A DNA stretch of 64,000 nucleotides from Plumapathes pennacea. Lineage: Eukaryota; Cnidaria; Anthozoa; Antipatharia; Myriopathidae. The notes beneath the pieces are model-generated. The model was not told the origin of the DNA. It did not search any database and saw only the letters and a list, made by a program, of their open reading frames with translations. Location: NCBI GenBank assembly GCA_964036295.1, contig OZ038465.1, positions 2,365,115 through 2,429,114 on the forward strand, in the 5' to 3' direction. Of this stretch, positions 27,601 through 38,725 are shown piece by piece (the stretch's first letter is position 1; the number at the start of each line of letters is the position of its first letter). A program made the position numbers and the translations under genes.

Positions 27601-30600
27601 GAATTCTCGCAACAATTTTGTTCAATATAAAATGTCGTCAAACGATATTTCACAGATTATCGACTGTTTTAAAAGCTGTCGATGGAATCTCAAATATCTC
27701 ACCGTCGCTGCCCAGGATGCCAGTCAAATTAAGATGTTGTGAATTTCCGCTGCTTCTGATCGGGAGTCATGAATTTTGTTTTTTTCTCGAGGTTTTTCTC
27801 GGTTCACCCAAATCCTCGGTTATCAATATCACATTACCGCGTGATCAGCAGATGCCCATCTCACGACAAGTTTGTCCAACAGCTTAGTTTACTTCATATA
27901 TGCATGTTATGTGTGGCATTGATAGAAAATTATGGCCATTCTATTAAAGATGACTATTTCAATATATCGAGGTTGTGGTTGTTAATATTTCGCTTTTGCA
28001 AAAATGCATTTGAAGATTTTACGTTCGTGTCTCTTTCGAATATTAACATGATAATAAACCGGCTTTGGAACTGAAATAAAACACCCATGGAAGATAATTT
28101 TCGGGCATCTGAGCTTGTGAGATGAGAAAAACAAATGTTATTTTCACAAAGATTAGGCTGCTGGATCTCCCAAGGGACAGGTACCAAAAATAAGTTAGGA
28201 TTATAGTCAAGACCTTTTGTTGGTTCCATAAATCACTGTTCATGAATTAACAACCAGTTTCAGTTTTCACAACCAAGTTAGTGAAGATCAAGCTATATAT
28301 CATGTTTCTCTTGTGGTATATTTTTTATTTGTTTTCTTTAAATTGTGTTTATGTTTGTACAGACTTTGTAGAGAAGAACGTTTGCTAAGGTTGGATGAAA
28401 GAAAATGTTATGTTTGAAGTCAATTCTGTTGCCTGGTCTAAAAGCTAAAATTAATATATTTTTATTTTATCTTTTGTTGTACTGCCCAAGTTCAATCTGC
28501 ATGCACGTATACTTTAGTAGATGCTCAAAAATAATGTATTTCAAAGTCACTTTCCCTATATGTATTCATGTCTGTGACACAATAAATAGGATCTCTGACC
28601 ATAAAAAAAATAAACAGGATGAGTGTAATGTGTTTTCCTGCAATTTCCAATATTTTCTAGTTGTGTTTGAAAAGTATATTGTTCTGGTTGAAATTTGCAA
28701 CAGCAAAGATTGAGATTTCTGCATTTCATTTTAGATAAGTTGCTCAAAATTAATTGAGTTTATCCTGAAATTTTTCCATCCATCCGATGAGCCACTTCCC
28801 AGACATTTTAGTTTGTCCAAGAATAAATTTATCATGACTGTCAGTTGATTTGAGCTCATTTTCTTCATGCCATTTCCATTTTATGTGAGGCAGGTGTTTT
28901 GTTGGTTTGGCAAGTACTTCACATACAGGCAGTAGCTAAGATCTATGTGTCCATTTTTGAAAATAAAACAAAGATTAGGTTACTGGGAGCTTTGCTTGAT
29001 TTCTGCTGTATCATGATTTCATAAGAAAACTCAGTTTAGGAAATAGATTTGTTTTCTTGTGGTTTTGGGTATGTCAAACTGACAATTTAGTTTTATAAAG
29101 ACTGAAGCTTCTGTTTGAAATCATATGAACATGTATCAAGATAAAGCAATATTTTATTTTCAATGACAGCACTGACAGGAATTTAAATTTGAGTGTTGGC
29201 TAAATTTGTGTCAGGATATTCACAAATCAAGATTATGTCACATTTTGTTGTTCTAATAGGCATAAATTGATCCACAATCTTGTGGTAGCTTCCTTTTAGT
29301 TTGGCCTAGACAGATTTTTTTTCTTTGGTAATAAAGACCAACATTCATTAGATGCTTCAAACTGTTTTCCCATCGAAAGAAAAAAGAATCACCACAATGA
29401 GCTTGGAAAATAATTTAGCCATTTACAGCAGATCACAAATTATACAAAGCTATTATTCAAGAGACAAAAAGCTGAATTAATGTTTCCAAGCCAGATATAA
29501 GTTGAAACTTAGATGCTAATCAGGAAACCCACCTTTTGTGAACCAAACCTTGATTTTTTGTCTGTACATACCATGGATTAATTATGTTTTATTCAAAAAA
29601 TATTGTGGCCCCAGTCATTGCTCACTCACTTCCTGCAGTTGTTGTTTCCAAGTAACCTTGTGTCAAAAGATAAATTTCAGCGTATTGTTGCACTTGATAA
29701 TTTGCTACCAACATCAGATACTAGTTCTGTTATGCTAATTTACATATTGGCACCAAGGTTTATCTAATGAGTTTTTCAATATTTCGGTTGCTGATAAAAA
29801 TATTATTCCTGAAAAAGAGTTAAAGGGAAATAGAATATGTTAAATGTATTTTTCTCTACATTATGCTGGAATGTGCTGTGCTCAAACCATATTTTCTAAA
29901 ATCTTTGTTGTCTTGCTTCAGATACTGTAGTCCTCAATTATTTCAAAGTTACAAGTTTGTGGATGCAAAGCATTAAAATTCATCTCTCTGCTTGATGTTC
30001 TGTACATGTAGTTACATGATTGTACACCATAAAATAAGTTTTACAACTGGGAAGCTTTTGCTGTACATTGCTTTATCTGGGTATCTAAACCTGGGATCTT
30101 AATCCATGTACTAAAGATTGTTGCGACATATTCGTTCCTTCGTTTGGATTTAGAAATCTATGATCTGTTACGTTTATGTCTTATTAGATTCGATTTTGCT
30201 ACCTATCTATATTGTGAGTAACAATTTCACTCCACAAATGAGTTACAAGGTTTTCTGTTACAGTGATTGCAATTCATTGCAGGTGAATGGAATTGATTTG
30301 AGGAAAGCAAGTCACAAAAAAGCAGTGGAAACGATAAAAACAGCAACGGAACCAGTACAACTTGTCGTCCTTAGACGAAAAATCGAAAGAAATATCGAAT
30401 ACTGTACAGTGAACGAGGTCATTTCAACCAGCACACAGACAGAAATTTGTCATGATGTTGACACCGATAGTGGAATTCATGACAGATATAGCCCAAGGCA
30501 AGACCTCCAGCTAGATGGTTGCAAATCATTAGACGAGGGTACAAGCAGTTCAGAGTCCTCTCACCAAAGAATTGACACCGTTCGAGAGCGCCTATTGAGT

Positions 30601-32205
30601 CTGACGAGTGAAAGTCTTGCGAGCTTGCAGAACACTTCTTCCACAGAGACAAGTGAAACCAGCGTTCCCAGAGTATCGTTGATGGTCAAAGACGTAAACT
30701 ATGTCAGTAGTGACCGCACTGAGGATAGGTTGAGGGAATCGTTCCAAGGCCAACCTTTTGTCTCCGCAGTCTCGGATGAAATATATTTTGACCCTGAGCT
30801 CGATTATGAGTATGAGGTAAGTTAATTTTCCTCATCTGTTAATCTTTCTCAGACATTTCTCAATTTTCCTTGCTTGAAATTGCTGCTAATGAACTGACAA
30901 TCTAGTAAACTCGCCTCTTGTTTCTTCCGTCTCAGTGATTTGCCCAAGGCTTATCTTTGTTAGACACCCAGGTTGAAGTATATTCATTACAAACAGATGA
31001 AACCATCCGTTAGTATTTGCTATATTCCTTTGTGAAAAGGAAACTGTCATCACTATAGCAGACGGCTAAACAGGATGTGTAGTATTGCCTTCCAACTGTT
31101 GAACCAAAACATAATTTCTGGAACTATCAGGTTGCCCCCTGTTTTCATATACACACATGTTTTAAATTACTGTATCTCTCGTCTACAGGAAATTACTCTA
31201 TGGATCGGAAACAGTGATTTAGGGTTGACATTCTCTTGTCTGGAGGAAGACGAGTCTGCCGTCTACGTCTGCGATGTAAGTCTCGATCTGATAAAAGTAT
31301 ACATGAACCGCTTTCGCTGTAAGCAGCCTTGTTGCTTTGGTCTGCAACTTGTAGCTTTTTGTGACAGACTTCTTGACATTATAGTAGTTCAGTACGAAGT
31401 TTCTGTACTTGTAATGCCTTCAATGTCTGTGCACGATAGCCGGAGAGCTAGAAACAAGCCACTTCAAATTCGCTTTTAGGCTATCAGGGAGCAGAAGGGT
31501 TTACGAAACTGTCTAGAAGTATGAATCTCACTTACCTTTTGCTTGTCTGGCTTTCGTGAGAGGTTGAAATGGGAGAAGATTCTTCTTCACAACTCTCAGT
31601 GGGAGCTTTCTTCGTTGGTGGCAGGCGTACTTTTCCCGCCACTCGGAACCAAGCGCGGTGCGAACGCCGCGCGTTTTCTTTCCCGCCCCAAAGACCACGT
31701 GACCATTTCCCCGGCCAAATCAAAACGAAAATATCTACAGTTTAAATATAGTTTTAATTGCTTTTAATGCAACACAGATTGACCCAGGCTCTGTTGCGTA
31801 TCTCGATGGACGGTTGACACTCCTCGATCAAGTTCTCAAGGTAAGAAAAAGAAAAACTTTCTTTTTCGAAGCAAATTTCCGAGGAATAGATTTGTAAAAT
31901 AATGCAATGAAATCGTTTTATACAGCAGTCGAAGAGGCTCATTGTTTAGTTTCAAAAGTTAATGCTGCCGCCCGTCTATTTTTTCATGTAGATAAATGAT
32001 GTCCCCGTCAGTCACATTAGTGATATCGAACCGATGGTTTGCGATTCCTCCGCTACAATCAAGTTTTTGGTTGCAAGACCAGCTCAACAGGTTAGTAAAA
32101 TGTGTCACAGCCGGCTTATTTAGTTAGTTCTGGATAACTGGAGGCCAGAGGCCCAAACACAGTAAGTTTGAAAATATGCTTGCCATCTCCCTTCAAAAAA
32201 AAAAA

Positions 32206-32263
<58 letters not shown>

Positions 32264-35200
32264 TAATAAATAAAGAAACATTTCAAGAATTGGGATCGGA
32301 AGTACAACTGATTATGGTCCGTGGAACCTGAAGAACATTGCCAAAGAGAGTGTTTCTGTAAAAGTGAGGTAGCTAATGTGAACACTCTGTAGGTAGTTGA
32401 GAATTGGAAGTTTGGGGTTGGAAAACAAACTTGCGTGTCGAGGTTTGGAATTACAGAAATCCCTGGCCAAGAAGCTTGTAGCTTGGTTACGATTTCCTTT
32501 TTCCATAACGCGCGGATTGTGAAATTCACTCCGGAACTTCGCGTTTCCGTGTAAGTACTGAGAATTACGCTCACTTTATGTACAGCAACGTCTTGCGATT
32601 GTCTTAAGTTTGGTTTTCTGAATCTGAGAAGGAATCGCACCAACATGCAGGAATGCGCAACAGCACATATATGCTTACTTGAATCTACGGTCACTTTTCA
32701 AAACACGATGGAACGTGCTTAACGGATTGGGTTGAATCTACGGTCACTTTTCAAAACACAATGGAACGTGCTTAACGGATTGTTTATTCAAATTGGGATT
32801 AGCTGAACTATTAGTATTCCATATTTCGTGACACGCACAGTTAGTAGGTGTGAACTAAAACACTCAGCTCTGTTTATCGAAATTGCCTGTGCATGGGGGA
32901 CGAGCATCTTGAAGCGAAAGTGATCCCACAATCCCTCAAATGTTCATTCGTCATTTCATCATGACGTATCATATACTTTTTTGCGTGTGCGACATTAAGA
33001 AGGAAGTATTTTTCTTCCGGTTTTGTTTAGTCCGACATCATCCCCAAAGCATGTGACAATTTCGAATCTTGGTTTCTGTCCATTCGGTTTTTTTTTAAAA
33101 CAAAGTCTAACGAGATTAGCAGCTTAATTTAGTATAGTTGGCAGTTGTTTGCTTAGAGATTGTTAAGAAATGTGGACACAAAACGTAAGTAATCAGTTGT
33201 ATTATTAGAGATTGTCGAAAAACGTGCACAGGAAGTGTGTTCCAGGTGATTGCGGCGCGTGTCGTTTACTTTTTCTGTCCGAGTGTCTGACTCGACAAGA
33301 AAATTTCTGCGTTTTGTCAAAACGCGGCTTTTAGTTGGGATTAGTGAATAAGCTCAAAATCCGAAGGGTGATGTTGATCTCTTACTGAAAACATTTCAGT
33401 CACGTTTGACATGTAGGAAGGAAAATGCATAGGCTTAATCTGTTGCCTGATAATCTTATTATTCAGAATAGACCCACATAGTAAACGGACAAGGTCAACC
33501 TTCTTGCTTTCATTTACGAGGCCTTGAGAAGTTAATATTTTTACCGCGCAAGTAAACACAACCTAAACACGTTTTCTGGTGACCATTCTTTGCCAATTTT
33601 ATTGGGAAACGGGTCATATTTGACATTGTGTAGACTCGTGTTGACCTTGCCAAATGATAAAGTTGAGATGATAAAGGCCACGTATCGCAGTCGCGATGGC
33701 CGAACGAACTGCGCAGGTCATAAACCTGCACTGACTTGCAACAACTAGTGGCCGTGCCAACTCTGGCTATCGTGTATTGATATCATGCATGAAGGTTAAT
33801 TTTAGATCTCTCGTGTTGTGAACGCTGGGTTGTTTCGCTCAGCCCATCAAATGGCGTATTATTCCCTAATCCGCCTGACGGCGAGAAATTCAACGTTGGT
33901 GAGCTGTGTCTGGTTTTTTATTAGAAGTACCTCAAATCCAAAGGAGAACTAACAGGAAGTTGTTGGTCGCACGCAAACTGCAGCTCACCACTATGGCGCG
34001 AGAAGTGTATACAGTGGAACTCCGATAAAATGAACCCCTTCGTAACGAAATTTCGTCAGTCCGGCCGACAAAGTTAGAGTAAAATGAATGGAACAAAACC
34101 CCGATATAACGAACCCCCGTTATAACGAACACTTTTTCCAAGTCCCTTATCCACTGTACAACTGATTTTAATTTTAACTTCAAACTGTCCAGACTAAAAT
34201 CTGCGAGAAAAGAATTAGCGACAATGTAAGGGTAAAATTGGATTAAATATGTGAAAGTTATTTTGTTAAGTCGAACTTGTCTGAGGCACTTCTGTACTGT
34301 ACCCAGACACCATACTATCTGCATTCTCAGTAAATTAGATTTGACTCTGTCTGGGTTTCACTTAAGAAACAAGCAAACTATATCTTTGCTGCGTAAATTC
34401 AGATTTCGAGAAAGTAGTTTTGTTGGAAGCTGGATACGTTGTTTTGTCGTTTTGTAGTGGCCTGATGATTTTGCGACTTCACGAACCAAAGGCCAACTTC
34501 AGTTAACTATCCATTTCAACTGATAGTCAGGAGTCCCTGTTGTTAACCCGCCAGATAGAATGCTTATCTTCAGTTTCTCTGCAATAAGACAGCCGGCACC
34601 TTGGAAGGACACACCCCACTAAGAGTGGCTTAATTCCACAGTCGCCCAGCCAGCCACAATTGCACTTTACCTCTTGTAGTTAATTGACCGATATACAAGT
34701 GAAAGCCTTGAATCACAGTCAAGATGTCGTCAATAAAGCCGTTTTGACGGAGACACAAATTGAAACCTAAATGAGGATTAAAGTAAGTCTCGATACTGAT
34801 GTATATTACAAGATCAGACGACAGCCCCTCGACAGCATAACTAGTCAGTTCCCAAAACCAGACTGGTTGTAATGAGAACTAATGGTCAAATGAGCTTTCT
34901 TCTGAGAAACTATGTTCTTTGTACTTAAAAACAGCTTGCTATTTTGGTCGCGTTCCTCTACAGACGCTTGGGCATATTACTGCAGTATTCTCTTGCTGCA
35001 TATTTAGACTTGTACTGCCATTAAGACTGATCTTTGCACGTCCTTGCGTTTACATAACTTGTTGTGTAGTTTACTAATTTTTTTTTATATTTTGACGGGT
35101 TTTTGGGATGTTGATCAATTTATCAGGTGACAGGGAAAAAGACGTCGGTGCAGAATCAATGAAATTAGATTAAGTGGATTGCTGTGGTGCTTTTTTGACA

Positions 35201-37094
35201 CTTGGTGCGGTCTTAGTCTCGGCTTATTTATAGAATTGAAGTCGTAAACAAACTGACAAACAAGAATTCAAGTTGTAAACAAACTGACAAACAAGCCCTG
35301 ATCAGCATGATGGGCTCTTTGCACGGGAACTGGCACGAGCTTCAAACTGAAGCTGTTCTGGCAGAACTGAGAAGGTTATCTTGGAAATTGGTGAATGTAA
35401 CTTCCCAAATGAAACATGTGCATCTTCTCTGTAGATGCATTGGTGCTTTAGAGCGATAGGATACTCTCTTATTTCATGTCTGGCGAATTTCGTGCCAGGT
35501 TAGCCTCGCTTTGAATCCAAGATGGCGGAACCGTGCAACGAAATTCACTGTACGCGAGTTTGTGGATGAATGCTTGCTGCTAAGCAAGTTTGAGTAATAC
35601 AAACTATTTTAAATTCGTGCTTGGTAGTTACCTGTGTGTGTGTGTTTTTTTTACAAGCTGTAATATTTCGTAGGTGGTGCATAATGCCTATTTGGCACCA
35701 TTATCTCCTACTTTGGTGCTGTTTGAGCCCTTATTGAGCTACAACCTATATATTTGGTGTCATTTTAGTACTATTTTAATTCTAAGGTGGTGCCGTTTCC
35801 GTACTTGGTGTTATCTAAGCCCTAATTTGGTAGGGTTTTCTTATTTGGTTCTATTTTAGCTCTATCTGAACCCTAATGTGGCATCGTTTCCCTTTCTAAG
35901 CAGGTCAAAGCGACCTTGGTGGGCTCTAGCGAGGGTAGTGGACACTGGAACGAGTACAACGGATTTGGGATCGACGTAATCAAAGAAGAGGACGAAGATG
36001 GTGGTGAAACGGTGAGCAGCGAGAAAACGAACATGGAGAAATGCGAAAAAGATAGCGGAGTTGGACGAAACGACGAAAGTTCCGATCAGGACGTGGCTGA
36101 GGAATCGGTTACGAATGCGGGGGAGGTAGACAAGTGTAATAGAGTTTCCCAACAAAAAGAAGAACCGAAACATAAAAAGCACACTGCGTTAGAGAGAAAT
36201 ACTGAGAAACTGTCTTCCCAAGGGAATGGCGTCAAGGCATATGAAAACGATCGAAATGCTGATCATAGCAAACGGCGCCGACGTTCCCCACATGGGGATT
36301 CCTTAAGTCGTATAGGGGACTCCCCCAAACGGACGGGGGATTCCTCGAGGCGTGGAGGCGATTCCTCGAGTCGCAAGTCCAAAAGCAAGTCGAAATCTGA
36401 GCGAAAGAAAGGTCGAGAATCATCTAGAGACACTCCAGTGGACGAAGCCAAAAGCGATCGAGAACACTCTAGGCATTCTGTGCAGATGCGAAGCCGAAGA
36501 ACTGGGCATATGGACCGAACTGTACGGGCATCTTATATTCGAGCATGTAACAAGGACTCAATTCGAGACATTAATTTAATTGGCAGCAATGGATTCGGGG
36601 ACGAGTTGGAGTTTGATAAAAGTAAAAGTGAGTATCAAAAGAACTTTCGTCAGAGCATGGAATGGAAAGTTCGAATTACGAAGGACGGTAGCCAGATTTT
36701 CGTTCAGAAAAAGGACCCGGTATCGGGAAGACAGGCCAGGAACAAACTTTTGCGTGAGAGAGCGCAGAAAATCACTGACGAACGAAAGGGTTTGACCACG
36801 GACGATGATACACACACTGTTTATCAGGGAAGGTACTGGCCAAGGGAAAGTCGGCGTACACAGTTGGAGAAAGTGCGCGAGTCGCGAAGGCGAAAAACCC
36901 TCAAAAGTCAACAGGTTCAGAAAGCATCGGACAGTGGCTCGGAAAGCGGGAGGCGTGACATCGTAGAGATGAGCCACCGTAAATTGAACAGAAGACGTGA
37001 GCGATTTGACGACTTTGCAACACTACAGGAGATTCTGCGCCAGCGAAACCCGGGCGGTTTGCCCAGCGGTCCTATTCACGTCACTACTGTATGA
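24629..37094 (+). CDS. PDZRN3: PDZRN3/PDZRN4-type RING-finger, PDZ-domain E3 ubiquitin ligase
   Basis: Cytoplasmic E3 ligase that in vertebrates targets junctional and receptor partners bound by its PDZ domains. Exons: 24629-25321, 25819-25905, 26420-26524, 30283-30816, 31189-31275, 31778-31840, 31992-32090, 35904-37094. These give 2,859 nt in one frame, 952 aa (human PDZRN3 is about 1,066). The RING shows the Cys18-Cys21-Cys33-His35-Cys38-Cys41-Cys52-Cys56 pattern. A TRAF-type Cys/His zinc region (about 75-190) and a coiled coil (about 185-230) follow. PDZ1 spans 236-322 with a GFNIMGG carboxylate loop, and PDZ2 spans about 475-553. The last exon is charged, contains the family-typical EKDSGVG motif and ends in the conserved basic block and the C-terminal PDZ ligand TTV. 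The start at 24629 is chosen because MGLEAERF matches the family N-terminus; an in-frame extension to 24503 is probably 5' UTR. Assignment to PDZRN3 versus PDZRN4 is not possible by eye. Confidence 0.93.
32203..32275. repeat. (TA)n/(TAA)n microsatellite
   Basis: A TA run passes into a TAA run inside the PDZRN intron 32091-35903. The long minus-strand ORF across it (Tyr-rich) is only a translation of this simple sequence. Confidence 0.92.
32679..32782. repeat. Tandem duplication, 51-bp units, 53-bp period
   Basis: Two 51-bp copies, 32679-32729 and 32732-32782, are separated by 2 bp and differ at one base (CGATGG versus CAATGG). They lie in the long last intron of the PDZRN gene. The near identity implies recent duplication. 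Confidence 0.93.
34010..34140. mobile_element. Transposon-like fragment with CAGTGGAAC terminus and GTTATAACGAA motifs
   Basis: The segment starts TACAGTGGAACTCCGATAA and then carries repeated, partly inverted TAACGAA motifs. This resembles ends of abundant small DNA transposons of invertebrates. The same CAGTGGAAC terminus occurs in the foldback element at 58739-59320. I could not find a matching right end, so it is probably truncated. Confidence 0.45.
35672..35890. repeat. Degenerate tandem repeat just upstream of the last PDZRN exon
   Basis: About six diverged copies of a T-rich unit containing TTTGGTGCT and GAGCCCTA-like words fill the 230 bp before the acceptor at 35902-35903. Copy length varies (roughly 30-45 bp). 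Confidence 0.5.
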
Positions 37095-37436
37095 GTCAGT
37101 TGCGCAACATTCCTGAACTTGTGATGCCTTTCAAATATTGACACATTTTAGACCGTTTAAAGTTGACAAGCGTTACGTTCTCAAGATTAAAGCGATGTTA
37201 CCCGAGACGGTTTTCACGGCGCTTCTGAGATCAATCGACATGTTTCAACCTGAGAGCACTTAAAAATCGTTTTGTTGTAACATCTGTCCAAGCAACCTAA
37301 GTTAGAATTTCTGCCCCGCAAAGCATGGTAGACTAGTTTCATATTCAATTGCCATTAGTCTCGTGTATTTTTTTGGGCCTTTTTTTGGAAAGCGGCAGCT
37401 CCTGTGAACTTGTGTAAAGCGGTTTCCCATGAGCTG

Positions 37437-37720
37437 AACCAATCACAGTGATTGAAAATTCCGCTAGCCCAACGCCCGGGGTTAGCAAAGTTTCACGCTG
37501 GGTAAAAGACGTTTGCGAAAGAATGGCTAGGTTCCCTGAATCCCGGCAACCACACTTTTTTACCGGTAGCCCCAATTCATCGAGCCCTGCTATCGCGCAG
37601 TGTACAAAATGTTTTAACCAATCAACAGTTAGAGTGAGCTCACGTGACTAATGCGTAAACCAGTCATGACCGTTGTTTCACACTTGATTGGTCACGGCTT
37701 GTACTACAGCCAATCACGGC
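37437..37720. promoter_or_regulatory. Cluster of CCAAT/ATTGG motifs
   Basis: CCAATCA words at about 37438, 37618 and 37711 and TGATTGGTCA at about 37686 lie within 300 bp. They resemble NF-Y type CCAAT boxes, which often cluster in promoters or enhancers. They are about 1 kb from the PNPLA8 start, so which gene they serve, if any, is unknown. Confidence 0.3.
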
Positions 37721-38347
37721 AGTTTAAGTCGAAAACTGCCCAAATGCCGTGTTGCTGCGTTAAGAATGCTAGCTCAGTTTCTTTAGATTGGACCCAAGAT
37801 GGGCTCGCAGTGTGAAGTTTGACGTGAAAGTCGAGTCTTTCGATCTTAGCTGAAGTTATTACACAGTTCGTAATCACCTTGATTCAAGGTCAAAATTAAA
37901 TAGTGATTAAAAGCCAGTTGGGAAGGACAGTTACAAATGGGTCTTTATGTTAGCTTTTGAAATCCTCGCTAATAGCGCTGCATTTATCCTGTTGAGCCCG
38001 TGTGCTCTGCTAACCTTATCCAGGATTACGTATATACATTTCCCTGGGCTATGTCTTAACTTATTACGGGTCTGTTATGTACAGTACATTGAATAATAGA
38101 GATGTGTAAATTTGTATTGCACGGAAAACAATCGCAGAAAAGCGATGTTACTGGAGTCGGGTTTACTAAACGTAGAAATATTAGTTATGTTATCGTGTTC
38201 CAGTTCTCCTATGCAAGGTACTCTTAAGTATGTAAAATAATACGAGATTATTAAAGTTACATTTGCTTTGAAAGTCCTTTTTCTTAGCATCAGTAAAAGT
38301 TACATAAACTTCGAAAAGAAGTCGTTTAATCCGCCACGCCCCACCGT

Positions 38348-38376
38348 CCCCCACCCCCCCCCCCCCCCCCCCCCCC
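38348..38376. repeat. Poly-C tract
   Basis: A run of more than 20 consecutive C residues, preceded by CCCCCA, in the region before PNPLA8. Homopolymer length may be an assembly approximation. Similar tracts occur at about 40742-40762 and 55878-55909. Confidence 0.9.
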
Positions 38377-38725
38377 TCCTACCCTAGAAATTTGTCAGAC
38401 TGTGCACAGCAGCCGTAAAAAGTTAATTGGAAAGGAATGGAGGAAAGGGAAACACTGCGAGTTTCCTTACTTACAGCCACGCTAGTGCCCGGGGAGCTGA
38501 AACTGACGTCCTTGTCCCGGGCAGTTATAGTCCGCGTTAGACTGGGTACAATAACAATGTTACGTCGCCGCCATATTTGAAAGAGAAGATGGCCGCCGTG
38601 AGTCTAACTTTTATCATGGAGAATTTGCGGCTGGATTATGGTACATTTCACTTTGAGCGACATCTATCAATCCAGAAAACTATGTAGACGTGTTTCTGTG
38701 ATTTTGTTGACTCTTAATATCCGAC

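Larger units (their letters stand above)
37095..38725. other. PDZRN 3' UTR and PNPLA8 upstream region
   Basis: No exon is recognised. I see no canonical AATAAA soon after the PDZRN stop; ATTAAA variants occur near 37186 and 37889. A cluster of four CCAAT-type motifs (two each way round) lies at about 37437-37720. A C-homopolymer tract (38348-38376) follows. A YY1-like AAGATGGCCGCC word at about 38587-38598 lies shortly before the PNPLA8 start at 38726. Confidence 0.6.

Noticed and set aside
32116-32694. 192-aa minus-strand open frame
   Set aside because: Most of it is translation of a TA/TAA microsatellite (poly-Tyr and Ile-Tyr runs), and it lies within a PDZRN intron without domain or splice support.
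36576-36977. 133-aa minus-strand open frame
   Set aside because: Antisense of the conserved basic C-terminal region of the PDZRN gene.
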